Shown here piece by piece: positions 45,771 to 57,265 of a stretch of DNA of 64,000 nt. Numbering within the stretch: the first letter of the stretch is position 1; each line of letters begins with the position of its first letter. This stretch comes from Portulaca oleracea (taxonomy: Eukaryota; Streptophyta; Magnoliopsida; Caryophyllales; Portulacaceae): contig CM055877.1 of NCBI GenBank assembly GCA_029582165.1, forward strand, positions 6,997,855 through 7,061,854, given 5' to 3'. Both the position numbers and the translations under genes were made by a program. A model generated the notes under the pieces. It had not been told where the DNA came from and did no database searches. It saw nothing but the letters and a program-made list of their open reading frames with translations.

Positions 45771-47213
45771 TGCTCAAACCTCTCCCGACCCCTGCAAATT
45801 TCAGACTTAATTTTCCAGCTATAATCTTTAACAAAACAAAAGTAAGTACTAACTACTAACAAAGAAATTTAGGAATGGCAAATAATACATTGTGAGGTCT
45901 TAGTCTTACACTAATAGGGGCAATATTGAACAAACTCTCCAAAGACACGTCCGTAGAGAAAGCATATTTCTAGTTCTAAATTCAAGTCTATATCTACATT
46001 TCAACACCTAGTAATGCAACTAATCCAATATATCAAACAAATTTTGATACAACAAAACCATCCCAATTCTACTAAGCTTAAAATTGTATAGAACCTCAAA
46101 ATGAGTAAAGACTTAAATCAAAGTAGGCAACTCATAAATCAAATCAATTCTTCCTTGCACCAAAAGAGAGAGAAGTGAAGCAAAAACACTCTACCTTACA
46201 TCAAAACATGACACAATATCAAAAGTTCACACTTTTTACAGAATATCCTCCAATAAATCGATTCGTAAAAAAAAAAATTCCATACAGTTTTTTTTCAGAA
46301 TAACAATCAGGCAGCAAACTTTTTCTTTTTAACAAATGCAGTGCATATTAGGATATAATATTGGGAATTAACGTATCATTCCTATCACGGAGACAAACAC
46401 TTCAACAAAGAAGTTCAATACATCATTGACCATTGCCACATTCACAAAGACACAAATCACAATTCAACCAATTTCATATATATAATAATGATTGTAGATA
46501 AACTGATTGTCTGATGAAGAGTTTATACCTTCAAATTCAATTTAATCTGAGAGGACAGAATGCTGTCTATCGGAGCTGGCTGCTTAGAGCCTTAGAGAGA
46601 GGTCTACTCTGTAAAGGACAAAGGCATAGCCAAGTGACTTATGAGAAACACATACACATTACACATTAAAAACTGAATAGTAGTCTAGAGCTGTTCATCG
46701 GTTCAAAACTGCAACAACGAAACCAAAAACCAAAAATAACGAAAACAATGAACCGAAAACCAGCCCAAATATTTTCGATTTAAGCCGTATACAGATACGA
46801 ATATTAAACCGAAAACTGATTAAATTTGGGTTATGGTTATCTGGGAAGAGGATAAGTTGATCAATTTACATGGGTTCTGGCCTATGGAAAAACCCACCAA
46901 AAAAACAAAAGAAAGGTGATACCCTAAAAATGACAGATAGATAAGCATATCATCATCTTAAGTCTACTAGTTATTTTACATCCTCTCCTGTTCTATACCC
47001 AATCACTCATCCAATTCCCAAGAGTCCTTGTAATTTCCAGTGTTCCTAAAAGTTACAATAACATTCACACCGTTCCATTATTAGATTCAGGTCTTCAATG
47101 TTCATGATCAATGGACAAACTCGGGTCTTCAATGTTGTCAACCAAAAAGCAGTACAAAATTTATAAATTAGACAAGGATTTAGGGTTACAAGCTTACAGC
47201 AGAATGGTAATCA
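45771..47213 (-). other. 5' region of RPAC2 with probable spliced leader
   Basis: On the minus strand an acceptor (atttgcag|gggtcgg, about 45796) lies just before the ATG. A leader-like exon with donor gaag|gtataaac ends at 46529 (about 46620-46529). A GC-rich start-like stretch with aaaccctaa boxes lies farther up at about 47935-47795, with a donor-like gtaagag. Which of these is the true first exon is not settled. Confidence 0.4.
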
Positions 47214-47444
47214 CTCCGTTCCATATTAATTGTCGTCTTTAGAAATTATGCAGTCAATTTTGACCATAAATTTGTCAATATATATACAATGAGTTGCTAT
47301 ATAAAATTATTATTGCTAGATTCGTAAAGGAAAATACTTTCATAAAAATATAATATTGCAATTGTTAATAACATATTATATAAGAAATTATAAACCAAAT
47401 AGTGACATTGGACACCGGAAAATCAAAATTACGAACAGAGGGAG
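47214..47444. mobile_element. Stowaway-like MITE
   Basis: The left end ctccgttccatattaattgtc-type sequence pairs with the right end aattacgaacagagggag. A ta follows on the right; the left flank is ca. Same family as the worn copies at 7137 and 22035. Confidence 0.65.
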
Positions 47445-48026
47445 TATGTTGCTAGGCATGACAAAAACCTAACGCTTGGCGCCTAATTAAATTCAAATCC
47501 AATCCCAAACACAACTCTTTCTTTTCGGTTCAAAATCGAACTATACGTAGCCTAGAAATCACCAATCAGTTCAAGAATTCACAAAGCTCAGGAAAAAAAA
47601 AAACTTTTTTTTTTAGAATAACCGGATTTTGGTCATACGTCCTTCGTCCAAATTTCGACATTGACCTCTTTTTTCTACTGTCTGAAGTCCGAATTTTTGT
47701 CGAATACTGGTAATATTGGACTGAAATTCGACGAAAAACTGACCTTTTGCTGAGAGGACAATCAATTGAACAAGGAGCCCTAAGTTCTCTTACTTTCACC
47801 CAGAAAATTGTGAAGAAGAATGCGAATCGCTGCTCAGAAATCAGCGACGCCGTAGGCGGTGGCGTGGTGGCCGGAGTAGGCGGTGGCGCGGTGGCTGCAG
47901 AGAGACGGTTGAGGGTTTTAGTATTAGGGTTTTAGGCGAAGCTGAATTAAAACAGAAATCAAAAGAAAAAAAAATAGGGGTTCGTATGATCGTTGGAGTA
48001 TCTGGGCCACCTTTATTTCTTAGGGT

Positions 48027-48385
48027 TATTGACTTGGGTTATTGACCTTGAAGGACGGCCCAGGAACCATATTGAATTTAAAAGTTTAGCAGGATCATGA
48101 TGTCCTAATCTATAATTAAATATGAGACTCAAATTGATGACTAGGCATGTTAAATATGAGACCCAAATTGATGACTAGGCATGTTAAATATGAGACCCAA
48201 ATTGATGACTAGGCATGCCAAATATACATGTATATTTGACATGTCTAGTCATCAATTTGGGTCTCATATTTAATTGTAAATTAAGACCTCATGGTCCTCT
48301 AAGCCTTTGGGGTAAATATGCTTTCTGGGTCATCCTTCAAGGTCAATAATCCTATTGACTTAGAAGGACGACCTAGCAAGCTAAA
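48027..48385. mobile_element. Foldback element with tripled 34-bp unit
   Basis: The arms ttattgaccttgaaggacgg ... taattaaatatgagac and catatttaattgtaaatta ... tccttcaaggtcaataa are inverted repeats over more than 100 bp, meeting near 48226-48240 (aatatacatgtatatt). In the left arm a unit with gacccaaattgatgactagg occurs three times in tandem, but once in the right arm. No ORF. Confidence 0.65.
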
Positions 48386-48572
48386 TGACCAAAAGGTCTG
48401 CTGAGCACATTTGGGTCCTTATTTGTATTAAATGGTAGGGTCTGCTCAAAGTAATGTGACTGCACAAGTGGATTAGTGGGTTTTTAATGTTTTTTCTTTA
48501 TTTTCTTTGTTTATTGCCCAACATTCATCTTTGCTGCCCAACATTAAGGTATGGGTTTGAGTTTTGTGAAAC

Positions 48573-48614
48573 GAAGAAGAAGAAGAAGAAGAAGAAGAAG
48601 AAGAAGAAGAAGAA
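48573..48614 (+). repeat. (GAA)n microsatellite
   Basis: About 14 uninterrupted gaa units next to the Cassandra-like LTR. Confidence 0.9.
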
Positions 48615-48619
48615 ATGAG

Positions 48620-48812
48620 AAGAAGGACAACTCACGACTGCATGGGAAAACTTTCATGGAGGTCACCTATCCTGATACTACTCCCGGCCAAACATGTTTA
48701 ATTGAGGAGTTCCCAACATATGAGCTACCTTCAAAGAAGGTGCACATTGGTGATATAAGTAGTCACTTCAATCCCTTTAAGTCACATTTAATCATATACC
48801 CGAAGTGTTACA
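48620..48812 (-). mobile_element. Cassandra-like LTR fragment with 5S-like segment
   Basis: On the minus strand it begins tgtaacacttcggg at 48812. It contains gaactcctcaattaaacatg, then tttggccgggagtagtatca, then ggataggtgacctccatg, which tracks the 3' half of 5S rRNA. It shares gtgcacattggtgatataag (plus strand) with the units at 1-648. It breaks off at the GAA run. Confidence 0.55.
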
Positions 48813-49487
48813 ACTTGTTACAGATCGGATAAATTCAGGTATTCAGGTCGGATAAAAATTTACCAACGTTACCTGAATCATCATCCACCCATAACTAAAT
48901 AGTATAATTATTTAGGCATAAAACTAATTTTATTTTCATATTATAAGATCTTAAGTTAATACTTTCCTTAATCATTATCATTAACTAATATAAAAGAGAG
49001 AGTTTTGTTGTATTTTTTAACTGCTTGTTTGTTTGTTTGTTTGCCTTTTAGTTTGTATTTACACACAAATTTACTTTTGGCCATTAAATACTAATATAAT
49101 ATAATAACAAGCTTTTAGCATTTTGATTGGTCAAAATTCTATTGTATCCTATTTTACATATTGGGTGAAATGATTTTTAGTATTGAAAGATAGCGTTTAC
49201 AATAGCTTTTGTGAGCTTGTATGAGACGTTACACTTGTTAACGTCTAGAAAGATGAGTAGCATTTGGGACCTTTTATTCCCAGCCCTCCAATATTTATCC
49301 TATTTTACTCTCTTGTCGCCACTATAAAAGAATCATAAATTCTCATCATTCCCTTTTTCTTCTCACGCGTCATTTCTCAAGTCCTTCAATAGTCCAACTT
49401 CCCAATTCATGATAATCCATTGAAGAATAGAATCAGTTCAACGATACGTTGGTGAATTTCTTGGGAATTTTTAGATTTATACCTACA
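48813..49487. other. Intergenic, nothing recognised
   Basis: AT-rich with a (tttg)n patch near 49025-49045. No gene or element ends seen. Confidence 0.4.
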
Positions 49488-49890
49488 GTCCATGTTCTTT
49501 TATGCGGTGTGCTGCGGTATGGTCTGGTATAGTGTGGTGAAATTGTGGTGGGTGTGGTGAAATTGTAGTGAGTTATTGCCTTATTGGTAAGTTGTAGTGG
49601 GTTGTTTGTATATATATATATATATATATATATTGTATTGGTAATTGTGAAAAAGTAATTGGAAAAAGTGAGTTGAAATATTGTATTGTTTTTGGATGAT
49701 TAAAAAAATGGTTGAAAAAGTATCGTATTGGAAAAAATGAGTTGAAAAAATATTGATTGAAAATTTATATTAAAGATATATAATAAATTTGAAAAAATAA
49801 TTGTGGTAGGTTGTGGTAAATTGTGGTGGAATGATATGTTGTGGTGGGCTGTGGCACTACACATTTCCAACCGCATAAAAGAAGAAGACC
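49488..49890. mobile_element. Tourist-like MITE, expanded copy
   Basis: The ends gtccatgttcttttatgcgg and ...ccgcataaaagaagaagacc are inverted. The interior is the gtggtgaaattgtgg subtype and contains a (ta)n run at about 49611-49633, making it the longest copy (403 bp). Confidence 0.65.
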
Positions 49891-50138
49891 TTAATTTAGT
49901 TTAGGGTTTTCCATAAGTTCTTTTGGTTTGTGCATAGGTAATGAATTTTAGAATATGGGTTTTATGAATTAATTTTAGTATAATGAAATTCACTAATTTT
50001 GTTCCTTTTTGATGGTGTGAGAAGTGAGATCCTTTGGTCATTAGTTTGATGTTTTGAGTCATGTGATTGTTGATTTTGTCATACCGTAAATTGGTGATTT
50101 AAGCCATTTTCATTTTGAACTAAATGACTGGAGATTTA

Positions 50139-50430
50139 GGGAGTGTTTGTTCTGCATTTTGCAGAATAGCTTTTAGCTTTTGGATACTTTTAGGCTTTTT
50201 AAGGTTAAAAAATCTTGAAGTGTTTGGTTAGTAGTTTTTTATATTAGCTTTTTGGACCCAAAAAGCTAGTTTTCAAAAAGCTAGTTGATGAAGCTTTTTG
50301 AGATAGTTTTTCACAAAAAACTATTTTACCAAACACTTTTTTAATCGCAAATTAAACAATTTAATCCAAAAAGCTATCACTATCACCATTTAACATTAAC
50401 AACTACTATCGGTGGTTGCCAAACAGGGCC
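50139..50430. mobile_element. Second Tourist-like MITE type, TSD tta
   Basis: The left end gggagtgtttgttctgc and inverted right end (ggccctgtttggcaacc) are flanked by tta on both sides (50136-50138, 50431-50433). The inner arms contain tagctttttgg / ccaaaaagct pairs. This is a gtttg-type family, distinct from the gttctttt family. Confidence 0.65.
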
Positions 50431-50686
50431 TTAGACTTGCTAACCTCGTGGATTCTGACAATATTAGGATTTTGGATAAGTAAAATAAACACTATTAGCA
50501 TGAACATGACCCTAATTTGTTGAATTGATTGTTTTTGCCACTAACTGATTAATTTTAAAAGCAAGGCTTCTAATATTTGATATAAACAACATTAATATTT
50601 CATGACATACAATAATATGTTTCATATTAAATGCAATTCATCATGAGAAAGTGATTAAAAATCTCAACAAAAAAAAACTAATTTAT

Positions 50687-53600
50687 TGTAACGCTCCGGA
50701 AATTCAATTATAGAAAAGTCAAAGTCAAACTAACGTTAACAGACAAAACTTAGCAGAAGACTTCAAATTTAGTTTGGACGTCACTGCGTATCCCCGAAGG
50801 AACACAAGGCGAGAAAGAAAAACACAACTGTCTGCTAACGGTAACTACTAACAACTCAAAACAAAACTTTAAGATTTCATAACGAAAACAATATAAAAGG
50901 GCTTCTAGACTCATCGTCCTCACTTCTAATTCCCGTCCCCAGCATTTAGATCTTCACCTGAAAACAAAACATTTCAAAAATGAGGGGGAAATCTCAATAA
51001 TGTTTACCCCTAACATTTAAAACAGTTTAAGTTCATTTCAATTCATTTTGGGGAGAGGGATCGAATCAAACGTTTGACAAACCTTTAATCCCATACTGTT
51101 TCCTCAACCCATCCAATCCATATTTTATTATGCGGGCGGGATACCACATCCCTAAGTAACAAATATCATACCGGATCCCAGATCCTCTGCCTACCACAGG
51201 CTACGACCAGGGTCCCAGACCCTTTGCCTACAACAGGCTACGACCAGGGTCCCAGACCTTTTGCCTACCACAGCACTCGACGAATATCAAGAGTTCACAT
51301 TTCGCCTACCACGAGCTACCGACTGTGGTCCTGCACTTTGCCTACCACAGCACACGAATATCAAGAGTTCACATTTCCGCTACCACAAGCTACGACTGTG
51401 GTCCTGCACTTTGCCTACCACAGGCTACGACCAGATAAACCCGCTTAATGTTTCCACTTTGAATTACTAATTCATTATTCAAACTCATCTCACAACTCTC
51501 AAGTCAAACCCAACCCAGATTATCAAAACCAATAACAAAACTTCGAATAAAAGACCATCCAATTGCTCAACTCAAATAAACCAAGATCACAATCGAATCA
51601 AAAAGATTATCAAAACAGATGGTCGTATTTCAACAAAAGTTCCCTTTCGGGATGCAATTCTCAAAATAGATTATAAAACATCAAAACACATTTAAAGAGC
51701 ATCCCGGTGGGGATTATAGCATAGATAATTACCTGAATAACGTCACAGTACAGCAATAAAGAGAACACACTTGAGCTCACTATCGTCACGCACTAACTCG
51801 GGCCTAGAATAAGAATAATTATATAATCAAAACGCGTTCTAACGAAGTTAGTATTAACTATCAACTACCTAACCCATCCCCTAGGAACACTTAGGTTCCT
51901 ATCATTTATGAAATTACACTTAACACATCCAAGAAAACACATAACAGGACCACACATTATTTTCACTCAACAATTCTCTATAAATAAAAGCAAACAGAGG
52001 ACAGATTGTAACGTCCACATAAAACGGGTCACAACTCGACTTTCCGACATCCTATGGGTCTGGTTCTGGACTTTTCGGAAACCTCGGGATGTCTACTAAA
52101 ACTTCTATGTTGATGACCAAGCCCATATCAGTCTCGAAGTACTCTAAAAACACCCATCTTCCCAATTGGTCCAGATTTGACAGGTTCTGGTAAAAAGGTT
52201 ATAACTCGGGTTTTACAAATCAAACGTTCGATCCGTAAAATTCCTATGGTTCCTAACATCTAAGGGAACCTCCAGTTAAAAGGGTTATGTCAAAGAGTAA
52301 CTATACCAATCGTGGCAACCCAATCTTTAGACACTAATAAAACTGTCCCGTTACCGGTTCTTAATAAATTAGTTATTTCGGTTCTAACTTTTACTAATCG
52401 GTCTTGGGGTTCTAATTTGGGCTTAAAACAGTAACTTAGGGTCAAAGGTATATAGTCCAACCCAACTAAGGTCCAACATTAAACTTGTAGAATTGAACTT
52501 ATTTTAAAAAAAACAAGAAACACTTTAATAAAATTTTAATAAAACTTAAGTCGTACAAGAACTATAATAATTTCTTAAAACATAAAACACGTAAACAAGG
52601 TTCAAGAATTAATAAAGGTGGGTTATAACATGTGGGTTTCTTTAATCAAGATTCAAGAAGGACTTAGGAAATATAAACATAAGGAACAATATACATGTAG
52701 TTACTAATCAAGAATCTCAACAACTAATTCTTTTACTAACTCAATCAAGAATTCAAGAATCAAGAAAGACTTAAAGAACATGTAATATTTAACAAGAAAC
52801 CTAATTAATTTTCAAAAATCAAGATTTAACAAGAAACGTGAATTACTAACAAAAATTGAATCTAATTTAAACAACCTAATTTGTAAAACAAGAATTTAAC
52901 CTAGATATTAAACTTCCAATTTCGTGCATATAATAATATGGTGGTCTACATAATTCATAAAGAAAATAAAGAATTATAAAAAAACACTTCTAACCCTAAG
53001 AACCAACTATTACAACCTAATCTAATTACAATTTACAACATAAATTACATATAACAAATAAACAAATTACACATAATTACAATTAAGAACAAGATTACAT
53101 ATAATTTTCCTAATTACAAATCTAATAATACAATTCAATAATTATAAAAACAATTAAATTTTTGAAATTAAAAACAGAAAAAAAAGGAAAAAGAAAAGGA
53201 AAAATATCAAAAACAAGAAAAAGAGATCAGTTAGGGTTTTCTTAGGGTTAGGGTTTTACGTAGGTTTAGGGCAGTGCGGTAGGTGGGTGGACGGAGGTCG
53301 GGGTCGAGGTCGGCGGTCAGGGGCGGCGTCGGAGTCGGCGGCGGGGAGGTGGTCGCAAGGGTTGTCGTCGGCGCGTCTCGGTTCGAACAGCAGCAGTTGT
53401 CTCGCGTCTGGGCAGCGTGCGACGATTCTCGGTGGTTGCCAGAGTGGTGCTCGGTGGTTGCGGGTATCCGGGAATCTACGGTGGTGGTCGGCGACGGCTG
53501 GGCAGCGACGGTGGTGGCGCACCGTGAGGAAGCCAGAGGGTGAGAGAGAAGAACGAAGGAGGAGGAATAGAGAGAGAAGGAAGGGGTGGTTGCCGCGTTC

Positions 53601-54151
53601 TCCGGTGGTGGTTAGGGCGGCCGTCTGGTGGTCCGGTGGTGTCCGGCTGGGAGGTGGCAGCCAAGGGAGAGAGAGGGGGAGAGAAAGACTAGGGTTAGGG
53701 TTTCGTTGTTATTAGGGTTTTTGAGAGAAAACTAGTTTTTATACTAACACATGATTAAGGCCCAATTAGTCTAATCTTACTCCTAATCCTAACCCAACCC
53801 AACACTAAAATCTGATTTTTCTAAAAACAAACTAATAACAATAATAATAGTAACAATAATAATAATACTAATAATAATATTATTAATAGAAAACACATAA
53901 CAAAATAATATTCACGTAATTATTCATATAACACAATAATATTAATAATAATACTAAAAAAATAAAAAGAGTAAAACTAATAATACTAAACCCATGAAAT
54001 TATCGATATACCCTTGTTAGTCCCTCACGATCCTACGAGCTCAAGCGTTAGCATAAATAAACACAAACGAATAATAATAAATAACGAAGTCAAACCTACT
54101 TTATTAACGACGTCACGGTCAACATTTTTGGATTTTTTTCGGGGTTTTACA
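50687..54151 (-). repeat. Downstream (3') LTR of the 9.3-kb element
   Basis: 3465 bp, very long for a plant LTR. Minus-strand TATA-like sequence lies at about 53731-53743. Aaaccctaa-type boxes flank a GC-rich block (53256-53700). A variable tandem array lies at 51180-51445. Confidence 0.9.
51180..51445. repeat. Variable tandem array in the downstream LTR
   Basis: Units mix tgcctaccacaggctacgac, cagggtcccagacc and gaatatcaagagttcacatt. The matching array in the other LTR (57047-57265) has a different order and number of the same modules. Confidence 0.75.
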
Positions 54152-54400
54152 TCATTACCTCCTTAAAAGAAGTTTCGTCCTCGAAACTTAAACTTAAGCC
54201 TAACGGTTCGGTAACAATCCTAACGGTTCCGTTCTCCCTAAAACTCGAGGTTTTACATCATTACCTCCTTAAAAGAAGTTTCGTCCTCGAAACTTAAACT
54301 TAAGCCTAACGGTTCGGTAACAATCCTAACGGTTCCGTTCTCTCTAAAACTCGAGGTTTTACATCATTACCTCCTTAAAAGAAGTTTCGTCCTCGAAACT
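54145..54400 (-). repeat. Triplicated PPT / LTR-border segment
   Basis: ttttacatcattacctcctt recurs at 54145, 54251 and 54357, an exact 106-bp period, with taaaagaagtttcgtcctcg and cctaacggttcggtaacaat inside the units. On the minus strand each unit contains the purine tract that should prime plus-strand synthesis, next to a tgtaaaac-like LTR start. Confidence 0.8.
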
Positions 54401-54429
54401 TGACGTACCTTTAAGAGTGAAACAGGTGA

Positions 54430-55566
54430 GGCTACTTGTTGTCATCTTCTCTTCTACTTTCCAAGTTCTTGATAACTTAAAGGTGAGGCTCTCTGGTTTT
54501 CATTGTTCCCATCATTTCCATTGCTTTCATTGTCATAGCCCTCCGAGGTCAACTGGGGACAGTGTCTTATGTGATGTTGGGGGCTTCCACACTTAAAGCA
54601 TCCTCCCCTTACAATCCTTGTTCTACAATCTCGAGCATAATGCCTAGGTCCCGTCGCAGTTTAGGTCGGGACATTCGAGGCGTGCGTCTGAAGGCGATTG
54701 CTTTGCCAATTGTTGGGGCGGAACCTCTTCTCTTGGTAGGGTTGAGGTGGGTTGAAACGGGGTAACTCTTTCCTCTTATGCCCTTGCATGCCAAGTTGTC
54801 GCTCCATGTCGTGCATTACCCTTTCTACAGTGAGGGCAACATTCAGCATATTCTGGTAAGACGTGAACTCACGTGATGACATCCGATCCTGAATTTTGCA
54901 GTTCAATCCATCCCAGAAATGATCCATCCTCAGTTGTTCACTAGACACAAGAGCAGGTGCAAACCGAGATAGTTCGGTGAATTTAGTGGAGTAAGCAAGC
55001 ACGCTATGCTCTCCTTGGCGTAAGTCCATGAATTCCTTTTCTTTCGCCTTTTGAAGGGACATAGGATAGAACCGATCTTTCAAAGACAACCTTAAAATGG
55101 TTCCAATCAAAACTTCGGTTCGGTCGTATCTCCTTCACACCGCCCACCATAGATCGGCCTCCTCCTTCAGGTGGGATGCAGCAAAATCCACCCGTAGCTC
55201 CTCGGGACAACGGGTTGTGTCGAAAATCTTTTCAATCTCCCTAACCCAATCTTCAAAGACTTTGGGGTCAGCTACCCCTGTATAAGTGGGCGGGTTAAAG
55301 CTATTAAACCTTTGGAGAAGAGTGGAGGGATCATCTTCCCTTTCTCCTCCTTGTCGATCCACCACCCTCTTCAGAAGATCCTCGTGCTTGTTAAGCATCT
55401 CAATCATCAGCAGGCTAGCAAGGTCGTTCCCTGGTGCTGTTGTACTCGACCCTGATATCAAGTGAGGAAGACGTTGGCGCAGTTCAGTTGCGGTTTGAGG
55501 GCGCTGTTCGGCCATGCGGCGCTCCCGATTAACGTTGTTGGGTTGAGAACCGTTTATGTCTGACAT
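54430..55566 (-). pseudogene. gag of the 9.3-kb element, frameshifted
   Basis: Begins MSDINGSQPNNVNRERRMAE. The capsid-like part includes FNSFNPPTYTGVADPKVFED, WVREIEKIF and LKEEADLWW, then, after frame changes near 55135 and 55080, DRFYPMSLQKAKEKEFMDLR, EYSTKF-type AYSTKFTELSRFAP and RMSSREFTSYQNML. After an in-frame stop a CCHC knuckle, CFKCGSPQHHIRHC, lies at about 54604-54560. This is the Retrotrans_gag arrangement of Ty3/Gypsy elements. Two frame changes and a stop make this copy non-functional. Confidence 0.8.
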
Positions 55567-56541
55567 CCTGGTTCAAAGGGGTCGATTTAGACTGCTAGGG
55601 TTCTTATTCTCACAACGTAAATACGAATTCTGAAGTTAACTACTCTTATTAGACTAAAACATAAAAGAACTCGACAAGTAACAGAACCATAAACATAACT
55701 TTAACTCTAATCGTATTTAATAGCGTCACATTTCAACACTTTGGTACTTGCAACAAAATTCAAGGGTTCCATCTTTGAGATTAACTCCACATTTCACTTG
55801 ATCATTTGCCAACATCCTTTCACTTTCATAAGATTATAACAATAGCTCAAGAAAAGAAATTCATTATTTCATATCTCTTGCACCCGAGTATCACATAAAG
55901 TTTCATTCTCTCCTAACTGGGGCTAACAAAAGCAACAACCCACACGGTTATAAATTTAAACAATCAAAAACTAATTACATGTAAGTATTACTACTTGGGA
56001 CTAATTCCACTACTCTTTTACTAACTCTACTTAGAGTATTTTCATACGAAAGAGGGTTCCTGCGGACCACGATTGGGGTCCAATCAGGATCGTCAAACTC
56101 ATCCCCGGAGTCCTCCTCGGAGTCTGCTTCCACCTTGAACTTTACCAGAGCCTCATCTTAAGGCTCGGTCTTTCATTGAGGCTACCTTCTCTGCAACCTA
56201 AAATTTCCAACGACTACTCCTCGTATGTCAAGCTCTCTTTCAGCCTCCAAGTTCTCATCGGAGGTCTTCTTTTGCTTCCAGACCCTCCTTGGGGTTGCAT
56301 TCCGTACCTACCTCGGGTTTCAAGTCTTTTAGAGGAGCTAAAGTCTCATGCTCATAGCAAAGGTGACGATATACAATCCAACATATGAAAAATAAAATAA
56401 TTAAGCACAGGCTTACAACATATAAGAAATCCAAGGAAACAGACAAACATTCCATACCCCCATCCTACACTCATCACTCCGAACGTAGCATCCTAAGGTC
56501 TAACTAAACCTAAGGGACACCTAGGAGCTACCAGGTCGCAA
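55567..56541 (-). other. 5' leader of the 9.3-kb element
   Basis: About 1 kb between primer site and gag start. Contains no convincing gene; short ORFs on both strands are probably chance. Confidence 0.5.
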
Positions 56542-56558
56542 CCTGCAGCTCGATACCA
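56542..56558 (-). other. Primer binding site, tRNA-Met type
   Basis: Minus strand tggtatcgagctgcagg, a close relative of the plant initiator-Met primer site TGGTATCAGAGC, directly beyond the upstream LTR. Confidence 0.7.
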
Positions 56559-57046
56559 TTCTCAGAACGCCGGAAATTCAATTATAGAAAAGTCAAAGTC
56601 AAACTAACGTTAACAGACAAAACTTAGCGGAAGACTTCAAATTTAGTTTGGCCACCGCTGTATCCCGAAGGAACACAAGGCGAGAAAGGAAAACACAATG
56701 CGCTAACGGTAACTACTAACAACTCAAAACAAAACTTTAAGATTTCATAACGAAACAATATAAAGGGCTTCTAGACTCGTCGTCCTCACTTCTAATTCCG
56801 TCCCGGCATTTAGATCTTCACTGAAAACAAAACATTTCAAAAATGAGGGGGAAATCTCAATAATGTCTACCCCTAACGTTTAAAACAGTTTAAGTTCATT
56901 TCAATTCATTTTGGGGAGAGGGATCGAATCAAACGTTTGACAAACCTTTAATCCCATACTGTTTCCTCAACCCATCCAATCCATATTTTATTATGCGGGC
57001 GGGATACCACATCCCTTAAAGTAACAAATATCATACCGGATCCCAG

Positions 57047-57265
57047 ATCCTCTGCCTACCACAGCATCAGTGGTCCCGCACCTTTGCCTACCACAGCTAC
57101 GACTGAATATCAAGAGTTCACATTTCCGCCTACCACAGGCTACGACCGTGGTCCCGCACTTTGCCTACCACAGACACTGCACGAATATCAAGAGTTCACA
57201 TTTCCGCCTACCACAGGCTACGACCAGGGTCCCAGACCCTTTGCCTACCACAGGCTACGACCAGA
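57047..57265. repeat. Variable tandem array in the upstream LTR
   Basis: Same modules as 51180-51445 in different number and order. Confidence 0.75.

Noticed and set aside
51908..52099. 63-codon ORF repeated identically at 57738-57929
   Set aside because: Identity follows from the LTR pair; plus-strand frame opposite to the element, no domain.
53225..53275. Interstitial telomere
   Set aside because: Only a few irregular ttagggtt strings, present at the same place in both LTRs; better read as telo-box motifs.
53287..53715. 142-codon plus-strand ORF in the LTR (and the copy at 59107-59538)
   Set aside because: GC-rich low-complexity Arg/Gly/Trp product, antisense to the element's direction.
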